Assembly (NCBI GenBank): GCA_027080545.1
Contig: JALWRV010000242.1
Coordinates: 1 to 5,316, forward strand
From: Parvularculaceae bacterium
Lineage (GTDB): Bacteria > Pseudomonadota > Alphaproteobacteria > Caulobacterales > Parvularculaceae
Direction: 5' to 3'
DNA: 5,316 nt
Part shown: positions 1-5,316 of the stretch, one piece after another
Position numbering within the stretch: position 1 is the first letter of the stretch
Layout: every line of letters begins with the position of its first letter
Position numbers and translations under genes: made by a program
Notes under the pieces: generated by a model
The model's input: only the letters and a program-made list of their open reading frames with translations
The model's database searches: none
Told to the model about the DNA's origin: nothing

Positions 1-256
<256 letters not shown>

Positions 257-294
257 TCAAGAAAAAAACGTCCAGACCCCATAAAAAATCTTGT

Positions 295-324
295 TTTATC
301 AATATGTTAATCAAGGTTAATCAA
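295..324 (-). promoter_or_regulatory. Candidate ccrM promoter overlapped by a CtrA-like box
   Basis: Reading the minus strand, TTGATT (324-319) and GATAAA (300-295) are separated by 18 bases, each matching 4 of 6 sigma-70 consensus positions. The minus-strand sequence TTAACCTTGATTAAC (320-306) overlaps the -35. It resembles the CtrA recognition sequence TTAA-N7-TTAA, but here the spacing is N6, one base short. CtrA control of ccrM is established in Caulobacter and some relatives. Applying it here is inference. Confidence 0.35.
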
Positions 325-360
325 AAGTTGATGGGGGTGTATCTGCGGGAATTTGGTCGG

Positions 361-398
361 CCCTTCGAGGCTCACATCGCTCGCACCTCACCGATGAG
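361..398 (-). repeat. Palindromic intergenic repeat, family A, copy 1
   Basis: This copy contains CCTTCGAGGCTC, a short variable centre with GCTCGCACCTC, and a degraded right arm ending GATGAG. It shares its arms with copy 4 at 2041-2081 and is the reverse orientation of copies 2 and 3. The left arm begins with CCC in place of ATCC, so the outer stem is partly degraded. Confidence 0.7.
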
Positions 399-440
399 TT
401 AAGGGGCGGTGGAAAGGACGCTATTAAAAAAAGAAACATA

Positions 441-485
441 CTCATCCTGAGGTGCCCGACATAGTCGGGCCTCGAAGGATGGCGG
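441..485 (+). repeat. Palindromic intergenic repeat, family A, copy 2
   Basis: This is the best-preserved copy. CATCCT (443-448) pairs with AGGATG (476-481), GAG (449-451) with CTC (471-473), and GCCCGAC (454-460) with GTCGGGC (464-470) around an ATA loop. Bases 453-485 match copy 3 (1898-1930) at 31 of 33 positions. The arms belong to a REP-like family that I recall as common in alphaproteobacterial intergenic DNA. Confidence 0.82.
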
Positions 486-500
486 GGGCTTGCCCTAGCA

Positions 501-520
501 GTTATCCCCGCGCAGGCGGG
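501..520 (+). repeat. Short palindromic repeat, family B, copy 1
   Basis: The unit reads GTTATCCCCGCGCAGGCGGG and matches the second copy (1951-1970) at 18 of 20 positions. It belongs to the widespread class of repeats with a CCCCGC-loop-GCGGGG core. In this copy the right arm is one G short. It lies just downstream of family A copy 2, the same order seen at the second locus. Confidence 0.75.
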
Positions 521-648
521 TGACGCAGGGGGTGGTTTTGTGGAAGATAATGATAAGTTGTTTCGATAGAGGGGTTTGTTTTGTCGCCGAACCTATTGCC
601 ATTTACTCAATAAAGTTAAAAAACCTCATTTTTAGTAGGGGATATGTT

Positions 649-1839
649 GTGGACAGAGCAGTGGGGGTCTTAAACATTGCTATTGCTGGTGGTGGCATTG
701 CTGGTCTTGCCAGCGCTTGCCTGTTGGCGCGGCGCGGATGGCGGGTGCGCGTTTTTGACAAGGCGGAAAAACCTTTGCCCGTGGGGTCCGGTCTCATTTT
801 ACAGCCTTCCAGCGCTGATGTGTTGCGGGCCCTGGGCATTGAAGCCGAAATTGCGCGCAAGGGTCAGGTTTTGCGCCGCCTTGCCGGGCGGGTGCAGCCA
901 TCGGGCCGGTTGGTGCTCGATGTAGACTATGGATCGCTTAACAAGGGCGCCCATGCCATCGGTATTCAGCGCGATGTTCTTTACACGGTGCTTTTAAAAG
1001 AAGCGCGGGCGGCGGGCGCGGAAATCGTTTTTTCAAGCGAGGTCAGCGGTTCGCTTGAAAGCGAAGGATCGATCCATGTGCTCTTGAAAGATGGCCAAAA
1101 GCACGGCCCGTTTGATCTATTGGTCAATGCGCTCGGGGCGCAATCACCGCTTACCAAAACCATTCGGCCGCCCATGGGTTTCGGCGCGCTTTGGGCCAAT
1201 TTAGTGGTGCCAGAGGCCGATTGGTATATGGCAGACGGGCTGGAGCAACGCTATAGGCAGGCCCGCAAAATGGCGGGCATGTTGCCCACCGGTGAAGATG
1301 AGACAGGCGCACAGACGGTTGCTTTTTTCTGGAGCCTTGAACATCGCGATTTCGACCAATGGCGCGCCACCCCCTTGGGTCAATGGAAGGGCGAGGTGGT
1401 GGCCCTTTGGCCGGAGCTGGAACAACCGCTTCAGGCCATTACCTCCCATGATGATTTGATCATGGCCAAATATTTTCACCGTACCCATTTGCAGCCCGTA
1501 GAGGGGCGTTTGGTGCATATTGGGGATGGTTGGCACGCGGCCTCGCCGCAATTGGGGCAAGGGGCGAATATGGCCTTGCTTGATGCCATGGCCTTGGCCG
1601 ATGCCTTGTCGAGACCCGGAACCATCGAGCAGGCACTAAAACATTTCGTCCGTATGCGGCGCTTCCATGTCTATCTATATCAGGCAATTTCTTGGCTGTT
1701 TACGCCCTTTTACCAATCGCGCTCTTCTTTTCAGCCTTGGCTTAGAGACCATATCACAGCCCCCCTGTTGCGCTGGTGGCCGGTCCAAAAACTCCTCGCC
1801 CATATCGTTGCGGGCACGTTGGGATTGTTTAAACGATAA
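649..1839 (+). CDS. FAD-dependent monooxygenase, class A flavoprotein (UbiH/PHBH-like)
   Basis: This encodes a 396-residue flavoprotein that probably hydroxylates or oxidises a small organic substrate using NAD(P)H and O2; the substrate cannot be told. An N-terminal Rossmann fold is clear: GGGIAG at residues 14-19 and acidic D37 ending the second strand. R108 lies in GIQRDVL at 105-111, the usual arginine region of this family. The second FAD motif is H290-I-G-D293, followed by P300-Q-L-G-Q-G-A-N307, and the A/DA helix is intact. The middle DG motif is unusual: the expected ADGA is ALGA at 161-164. The C-terminus carries an aromatic/hydrophobic segment (LYQAISWLFTPFYQS) that may help membrane association. 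The GTG start at 649 has AGGGGA six bases upstream; longer readings back to 520 run into repeat DNA. The gene stands alone, with repeat clusters on both sides. Confidence 0.88.
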   Translation: MDRAVGVLNIAIAGGGIAGLASACLLARRGWRVRVFDKAEKPLPVGSGLILQPSSADVLRALGIEAEIARKGQVLRRLAGRVQPSGRLVLDVDYGSLNKGAHAIGIQRDVLYTVLLKEARAAGAEIVFSSEVSGSLESEGSIHVLLKDGQKHGPFDLLVNALGAQSPLTKTIRPPMGFGALWANLVVPEADWYMADGLEQRYRQARKMAGMLPTGEDETGAQTVAFFWSLEHRDFDQWRATPLGQWKGEVVALWPELEQPLQAITSHDDLIMAKYFHRTHLQPVEGRLVHIGDGWHAASPQLGQGANMALLDAMALADALSRPGTIEQALKHFVRMRRFHVYLYQAISWLFTPFYQSRSSFQPWLRDHITAPLLRWWPVQKLLAHIVAGTLGLFKR

Positions 1840-1883
1840 GGGCGTGTGTTTTTGGTGAGACCAAAACCTCAACCGCTCTGCCA

Positions 1884-1930
1884 ACTCATCAAATATATGC
1901 CCGAGATGGTCGGGCCTCGAAGGATGGCGG
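1884..1930 (+). repeat. Palindromic intergenic repeat, family A, copy 3 (left arm degraded)
   Basis: Bases 1898-1930 match copy 2 (453-485) at 31 of 33 positions, including the TGCCCGA/TCGGGC inner stem and the CCTCGAAGGATGGCGG arm. To the left ACTCATC is kept, but the following CTGAGG of copy 2 is replaced by unrelated AT-rich bases, so the outer stem cannot form fully. Confidence 0.78.
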
Positions 1931-1950
1931 TGGGTATTGCACCGTCATAC

Positions 1951-1970
1951 GTCATCCCCGCGCAAGCGGG
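1951..1970 (+). repeat. Short palindromic repeat, family B, copy 2
   Basis: The unit reads GTCATCCCCGCGCAAGCGGG and extends to GACCCATCTC. CCCCGC and GCGGGG form a six-base-pair stem around GCAA. It matches the common bacterial intergenic repeat whose chance translation gives a VIPAQAG-like peptide; that frame is not a gene here. Confidence 0.8.
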
Positions 1971-2040
1971 GACCCATCTCGGGAAGAAAAAGCAAGTGCG
2001 TAAGCTTGGTTTTCTTTTGCGGGTTTGGTTGCTATTTGCT

Positions 2041-2081
2041 TCATCCTTCGAGGCTCGCTAGCGCTCGCACCTCTGGATGAG
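2041..2081 (-). repeat. Palindromic intergenic repeat, family A, copy 4
   Basis: CATCC (2042-2046) pairs with GGATG (2075-2079), and CCTTCGAGGCTC is followed by the GCTAGC centre and GCTCGCACCTC. It resembles copy 1 in centre and orientation and is inverted relative to copies 2 and 3. The frame reading from 1846 to 2061 is only repeat DNA and is not called as a gene. Confidence 0.75.
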
Positions 2082-2192
2082 CAGGGTTCTTTTTGTGGGC
2101 TCTTGTGACCATGCTTCGCTCCCTATTTTCATGGGGGTAGGCGGGCTCAGGGTGAGGAATTTTATTTGCAGCCCACTGTGAAGCAATAAGTC

Positions 2193-3383
2193 TCAAATCT
2201 CCAAAAACGCTTTAATTGCCGGCATTTGTGCTTTGGCGTCTTTGCGGCCGAGATCTATGAGCGCGTTGATATAACCGCCCTCGAAAGTGAGATAGGAAGG
2301 CAGCACCCAAGGGTCTTTATAGGCCCCGATGGCGCGCAACATGGTTTTGATAGTCCATGGCAATTCATTGGCATAATAGCCGGCGATTTTGCGAATATCT
2401 TCGCTGGGCTGGATCATCAACAAATCAATATGCTGCAAATGGGTCATGGCCCGGCGCTCTGGCAGCATGGCGTCTACCGTATGATTGATCCGCAATAGGC
2501 GCTCCACATCCGCTTCCAGATTATCGTTGAAAATAATATCCAAGAGCTGGCCGCTTATATGGCCCACGGACGGATACTCATTGAGGGGCGGGCGGTCGTC
2601 GGGAGAAATTTTCGGATCTCGCGCCCCGATAATGAACAATTTATTCGCCCCCAAATGCACCGCCGGAGACAAGGGGGCGTTTTGGCGTAAGGCGCCATCC
2701 CCATACCAGCCATCTTTTAGCTTGCGGGCGGGAAAAACATAGGGCAGGGCCGATGAAGCCAAAATATGCTCGGCGGTTATTTCTTCTTCGCGTCCGGTGC
2801 GTCGAGCGCGGTTCCAGGGCCTTGTGGGGGTCGAGCCTTCATAAAAAGAAACCGCGCGCCCATGCTCCCATGATGAAGCGGTAATCGCTATGGCATCCAC
2901 CAGCGGCCCGCGGACAATGTGCGAAAGTTTTTTGAAATCTATCTCGCGCTCCAGCAAATCTTTTAAAGGGGCATTATCCAGCAAGGCGCGCGGAGGGCGC
3001 ACCCCGGCCCAACCGAACATCACCGAAGACAGGAACAAAAATAATCGCCCGGCCATTTCTGGTCCGTTGCAATGATAGATGGTCGAGCAAGAAAGCCCGC
3101 GCCATAAAATTTCCAAATCGCGTATGGCCTGCTTGAAATCTTCAGCCCCGGCGGTCAGCTTGGCGGTGTTGATAGCGCCGACAGAAATACCGGAAAAAAT
3201 CTTAAACGGCGGCGGCGTGCCCGGGGCAGTTATGGGCAGTTCCTCGCCAAGGGCCGCCAAAACCCCCACCTGATAGGCCCCGCGCGCCCCGCCACCAGAC
3301 AGAACCAGGGCCGGTACGGAATGTTTATTTTGCGTCGCATCAGACGCTACTGGCTTGTTCTTGCTCATCAGTTTCTCACTCAT
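2193..3383 (-). CDS. Patatin-like phospholipase family protein
   Basis: This encodes a 396-residue acyl hydrolase of the patatin family, expected to cleave acyl ester bonds of phospholipids or other lipids with a Ser-Asp dyad. All family landmarks are visible: the glycine-rich oxyanion loop GGGARGAYQVG (30-40), the nucleophile elbow G65-I-S67-V-G69, and the D229-G230-A231 motif with the second catalytic residue. There is no Sec signal peptide. The segment LFLFLSSVMFGWAGV (114-128) is hydrophobic and may contact lipid. The roughly 110 residues after the patatin core are not assigned. The ATG at 3383 is the default start. The ATG at 3368 (391 residues) is equally possible, and a TTG at 3446 lies in a tandem duplication. 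None has a strong SD. The gene is transcribed away from the thi locus and shares its upstream region with it. Confidence 0.92.
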   Translation of the reverse strand: MSEKLMSKNKPVASDATQNKHSVPALVLSGGGARGAYQVGVLAALGEELPITAPGTPPPFKIFSGISVGAINTAKLTAGAEDFKQAIRDLEILWRGLSCSTIYHCNGPEMAGRLFLFLSSVMFGWAGVRPPRALLDNAPLKDLLEREIDFKKLSHIVRGPLVDAIAITASSWEHGRAVSFYEGSTPTRPWNRARRTGREEEITAEHILASSALPYVFPARKLKDGWYGDGALRQNAPLSPAVHLGANKLFIIGARDPKISPDDRPPLNEYPSVGHISGQLLDIIFNDNLEADVERLLRINHTVDAMLPERRAMTHLQHIDLLMIQPSEDIRKIAGYYANELPWTIKTMLRAIGAYKDPWVLPSYLTFEGGYINALIDLGRKDAKAQMPAIKAFLEI

Positions 3384-3421
3384 CTTGAAGCTAGGCGGTG
3401 GTGATAATCTTTTCAATTGCC

Positions 3422-3451
3422 GTGGGCTCAATAGAAGTGGGCTCAATAGAA
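3422..3451. repeat. Perfect 15-bp tandem duplication
   Basis: GTGGGCTCAATAGAA occurs at 3422-3436 and again, without a gap, at 3437-3451. It lies in the leader of the phospholipase gene. Because 15 is a multiple of three, the duplication keeps open the frame leading back to the TTG at 3446. I regard it as a recent slippage event in untranslated leader rather than coding sequence. Confidence 0.85.
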
Positions 3452-3476
3452 CGCGCGGGCAAACGTGATGTGATTC

Positions 3477-3504
3477 AGTATATTTTGCGGCTTTTCCTTC
3501 ACAA
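3477..3504 (-). promoter_or_regulatory. Sigma-70-like promoter for the phospholipase gene
   Basis: On the minus strand TTGTGA (3504-3499) and TATACT (3482-3477) are separated by 16 bases, matching 4 of 6 and 5 of 6 consensus positions. Transcription would start near 3470, giving a leader of about 85 bases before the ATG at 3383. Its -35 overlaps the -35 of the opposite promoter. Confidence 0.55.
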
Positions 3505-3526
3505 GCGCGCCTGACTTGTGTATAAA
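3498..3526 (+). promoter_or_regulatory. Sigma-70-like promoter for the thi transcript
   Basis: TTCACA (3498-3503) and TATAAA (3521-3526) are separated by exactly 17 bases, each matching 5 of 6 consensus positions. Transcription would start near 3533, about 190 bases before the riboswitch. A second candidate closer to the aptamer is the extended -10 TGTTATAAC (3626-3634), which lacks a clear -35. Confidence 0.55.
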
Positions 3527-3554
3527 AAACATACCTGAGGGGCGCCGCGCCCTT

Positions 3555-3686
3555 ATGAGAGACTTGCTAAAGGCTTGTAAAGAGACAAAAGGCCTTCGGT
3601 CTAACCCTGATCTTTGGTTTCACAGTGTTATAACAACTAATGAAATCATCATAACGCTCGAAAGAGTTGTCAAAAAGGGTAGTTGA
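3555..3686 (+). CDS. Possible small ORF, 43 codons, unknown
   Basis: An ATG at 3555 opens a 43-codon frame closing at TGA 3684-3686. GAGGGG at 3537-3542 is a possible ribosome site but is 12 bases away, longer than ideal. The peptide begins MRDLLKACKETKG, ends ERVVKKGS, and is basic with a hydrophobic III patch near residue 32. I do not recognise it. It would be the first ORF on the transcript from the 3498-3526 promoter, and its stop falls at the foot of the nested hairpin in front of the TPP aptamer. A frame of this length can occur by chance, so this is a candidate only. Confidence 0.25.
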   Translation: MRDLLKACKETKGLRSNPDLWFHSVITTNEIIITLERVVKKGS

Positions 3687-3728
3687 AAAACCTGTAACCG
3701 CTGAGGTTACGCGTTAGCCAAGGTTTTT
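3686..3728 (+). promoter_or_regulatory. Nested hairpin immediately before the TPP aptamer
   Basis: AAAAACCT (3686-3693) pairs with AGGTTTTT (3721-3728). Inside, GTAACC (3694-3699) pairs with GGTTAC (3705-3710) around GCTGA, leaving 3711-3720 unpaired. The outer 3' arm uses the TTTTT that also precedes the aptamer, so this structure could compete with formation of the aptamer's closing helix P1. The pairing is seen in the sequence; a regulatory role is inferred. Confidence 0.45.
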
Positions 3729-3810
3729 AGTAAGGGGAAGGTATGCGCGGCTGAGAAGTGACCCTTTGAACCTGATCCGGCTAACACCGGCGTAGGGACA
3801 GGCCTGAAGT
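3724..3810 (+). ncRNA. TPP riboswitch aptamer (THI box)
   Basis: The conserved core is present: GGGG (3734-3737), CTGAGA (3751-3756), ACCCTTTGAACCTGATC (3761-3777), the P5 stem CCGG-CTAACA-CCGG (3777-3790) and GCGTAGGGA (3790-3799, G shared with P5). This is the thiamin pyrophosphate sensor that lowers expression of thiamin genes when TPP is plentiful, and it lies upstream of thiC as expected. P2 can form between AAGGG (3732-3736) and CCCTT (3762-3766). P3 is weak: the usual GCC partner of GGC is replaced by AGG. P1 is not obvious, the best candidate being TTTAG (3726-3730) with CTGAA (3804-3808). The ends are therefore approximate. Confidence 0.95.
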
Positions 3811-3840
3811 CGGAACCGAATATGCAAGAAAAAGGTTCCG
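3811..3840 (+). promoter_or_regulatory. Linker hairpin after the aptamer
   Basis: CGGAACC (3811-3817) pairs perfectly with GGTTCCG (3834-3840) around a 16-base A-rich loop. It begins right after the aptamer and sits directly before the SD-masking hairpin. No U-tract follows, so it is not a terminator. It is probably part of the riboswitch expression platform. Confidence 0.5.
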
Positions 3841-3843
3841 CAC

Positions 3844-3886
3844 TGGCTTTCCTCGCGCCACATTCATGACGACGCGAGGAGAGCCA
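3844..3886 (+). promoter_or_regulatory. SD-sequestering hairpin of the TPP riboswitch expression platform
   Basis: TGGCTTTCCTCGCG (3844-3857) pairs with CGCGAGGAGAGCCA (3873-3886) through 14 pairs including one T-G wobble, with a 15-base loop. The 3' arm contains the Shine-Dalgarno AGGAG (3877-3881) of the ATG at 3892. Masking of the SD when TPP is bound is the usual mechanism of Gram-negative TPP riboswitches. The T-run TTTTT (3896-3900) starts 9 bases after the stem, so transcription termination is less likely. Confidence 0.75.
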
Positions 3887-3894
3887 ATATTATG
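3877..3894 (+). repeat. Upstream copy of a duplicated translation start region
   Basis: AGGAGAGCCAATATTATG at 3877-3894 matches AGGAAAGCCAAAATAATG at 4542-4559 in 15 of 18 positions. Both have the same 10-base gap between the SD and the ATG. The downstream copy starts thiC; this one is under the riboswitch hairpin. It may be the ancestral thiC start region. Confidence 0.6.
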
Positions 3895-3948
3895 CTTTTT
3901 ACTTTCCCTAAAAGTCTATTTTTACATTATGGGTGGTTGCCATGCTGA
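3892..3948 (+). CDS. Leader peptide ORF, 18 codons, under riboswitch control
   Basis: The ATG at 3892 has the strongest SD of the region (AGGAG, 10 bases upstream), which lies inside the TPP riboswitch hairpin. The peptide MLFTFPKSLFLHYGWLPC ends at TGA 3946-3948. That stop overlaps the start region of the next gene (ATG 3942-3944, sharing ATGCTGA). The peptide resembles neither the ThiC N-terminus nor anything I know. Its likely role is to carry ribosomes from the riboswitch-controlled site to the poorly initiated downstream gene. It could instead be the relic of a former start codon left by insertion of that gene. Confidence 0.5.
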   Translation: MLFTFPKSLFLHYGWLPC

Positions 3949-4530
3949 CTATTGAATGTGGTTCTATCGATTATCCAAGAGATATGGACCGTTGGATTTT
4001 TCTGGATATTGGCTTTTCGGGTCGGAAAGGAAGCTATCAAGCTGCAAAAACTTCTGGTCTCATTTTGCCAGATGGGGATGCGGAACTTTGTTCTTGGTCA
4101 GAAAGCATTGATAAAATTGCAGCGGCTGTGACCGATGCAAAATTTCCCCTTCATATCATGATTGAAGCGCCGCTAAGTGTTGCGTTTAGCGCTATTGGTG
4201 ATCATGCAACCCGAAGTTTTGAGCGCAGAGGAGCGGGAGTTCGGCCTTGGTATAGCGGTGCAGGCGCTGGAACTCTCTTGGCCGCGCAGATGATGCTTTG
4301 GAAGTTGCTCCATAGCAAAAAGGGTGGGCTTGTTTTGTATGAGGCCTTTATCTCTTTCAAAAAAGGGGCAACGGACCACATTGAGGATGCGAGAAAAATG
4401 CGGGGTATCATTCAGCATGGTGTTTGCCCTCTGTCCAGCGAACAAATAAAGGAACACTCAGACGATAATATCGTAACAATTCCCATTCCCGGTACGCAAT
4501 TCCCTAAGGGAAATGTGCCGCCAGTCTTCG

Positions 4531-4541
<11 letters not shown>
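3942..4541 (+). CDS. Uncharacterised protein with RNase H-like (DUF429-type) features
   Basis: This is a 199-residue protein whose function I do not recognise with certainty. Visible features are WIFLDIGFSG (18-27, a first strand ending in D22), HIMIEAPLS (71-79, E75), ATRSFERRG (89-97), LVLYEAFISFKK (130-141, E134) and DHIEDARKM (145-153, D149). Spaced acidic residues at strand ends, a D/E-x-P-L element and a late DA motif recall the RNase H-like fold of DUF429 proteins. This is pattern recognition, not a search result. No signal peptide or membrane helix is seen. The ATG at 3942 fits coupling to the overlapping leader ORF; GTG 3933 and ATG 3984 are alternatives. GC is about 47% by hand count against about 57% for thiC, suggesting different ancestry. 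It ends 15 bases before thiC and is not a known thiamin gene. Confidence 0.8.

Positions 4542-5316
<775 letters not shown>

Larger units (their letters stand above)
1840..2192. other. Repeat-rich gap between convergent genes
   Basis: These 353 bases separate the ends of the monooxygenase and phospholipase genes. They hold a small TTTTGGT/ACCAAAA hairpin at 1850-1866, repeat copies at 1884-1930, 1951-1970 and 2041-2081, and a further degraded CAGGGTGAGG arm near 2144-2157. The T-rich stretch TTCTTTTT at 2088-2095 follows the copy-4 palindrome by several bases, so it might stop plus-strand transcripts. The spacing is too long to call it a terminator. Confidence 0.6.

Noticed and set aside
361..520. 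CRISPR array suggested by several repeats close together.
   Set aside because: The repeats are palindromic, in opposite orientations, of two families, and lack regular spacers.
520..648. N-terminal extension of the monooxygenase to an ATG at 520.
   Set aside because: The added 43 residues begin within repeat DNA, show no family similarity, and would put residues before the normal Rossmann start. The GTG at 649 has a good SD.
1850..1890. tRNA-like fragment on the minus strand (TTGGCAGAGCGGTTGA followed by a 17-base hairpin like an anticodon arm).
   Set aside because: No D-stem partner, no T-arm and no acceptor stem can be found, and its 3' continuation runs into the monooxygenase coding end. 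At most it is a decayed remnant.
1846..2061. A 71-codon plus-strand frame.
   Set aside because: It consists of repeat copies 3, B2 and part of 4; the VIPAQAG-like string is the chance translation of a known intergenic repeat class.
3384..3446. Phospholipase start at the TTG at 3446.
   Set aside because: There is no SD, the TTG lies in a tandem duplication, and the added residues are unlike a patatin N-terminus; the ATG at 3383 or 3368 is preferred.
3667..3695. Promoter starting from TTGTCA at 3667.
   Set aside because: No acceptable -10 hexamer occurs 16-18 bases downstream.
3844..3900. Intrinsic terminator: strong hairpin followed by TTTTT.
   Set aside because: The T-run starts 9 bases after the stem, and the 3' arm holds a strong SD with an ATG at proper distance, so translational masking fits better.

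Overview
The window looks like chromosomal DNA of an alphaproteobacterium whose order I cannot resolve. The evidence is a CcrM-type (GANTC) cell-cycle DNA methyltransferase gene at the left edge, dispersed palindromic repeats of a kind I associate with alphaproteobacteria, and moderate-to-high GC coding sequence (about 57% in the stretch of thiC I counted by hand). No rRNA, tRNA, CRISPR array, transposase or IS end was found.

Layout: (1) 1-193, minus strand, the N-terminal part of ccrM, with a possible CtrA-like promoter and two GANTC sites in its leader. (2) 194-648, a repeat-rich intergenic region. (3) 649-1839, plus strand, a class A FAD-dependent monooxygenase of unknown substrate. (4) 1840-2192, a second repeat-rich gap between convergent genes. 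The repeats on the two sides of the monooxygenase gene are homologous composites. (5) 2193-3383, minus strand, a patatin-like phospholipase with an intact Ser-Asp dyad. (6) 3384-3891, a long regulatory region with back-to-back promoters overlapping at the -35, a possible 43-codon small ORF, a nested hairpin, a TPP riboswitch and an SD-sequestering hairpin. (7) 3892-4541, an 18-codon leader peptide ORF overlapping an uncharacterised gene with features of the RNase H-like/DUF429 type. (8) 4557 to the right edge, thiC, cut off after 253 codons.

The most interesting part is 3498-4559. A TPP riboswitch normally sits directly in front of thiC. Here its Shine-Dalgarno-sequestering hairpin controls a tiny leader ORF, whose stop codon overlaps the start of a lower-GC (about 47%) unknown gene. 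That gene's stop codon in turn lies in a small hairpin masking the thiC Shine-Dalgarno. The thiC translation start region (4542-4559) and the riboswitch-controlled start region (3877-3894) match at 15 of 18 positions with identical SD-to-ATG spacing. This suggests that a cargo gene was placed between the riboswitch and thiC and that TPP control is relayed by translational coupling: riboswitch, leader peptide, unknown gene, thiC. The layout is read directly from the sequence; the history and the coupling are inference.
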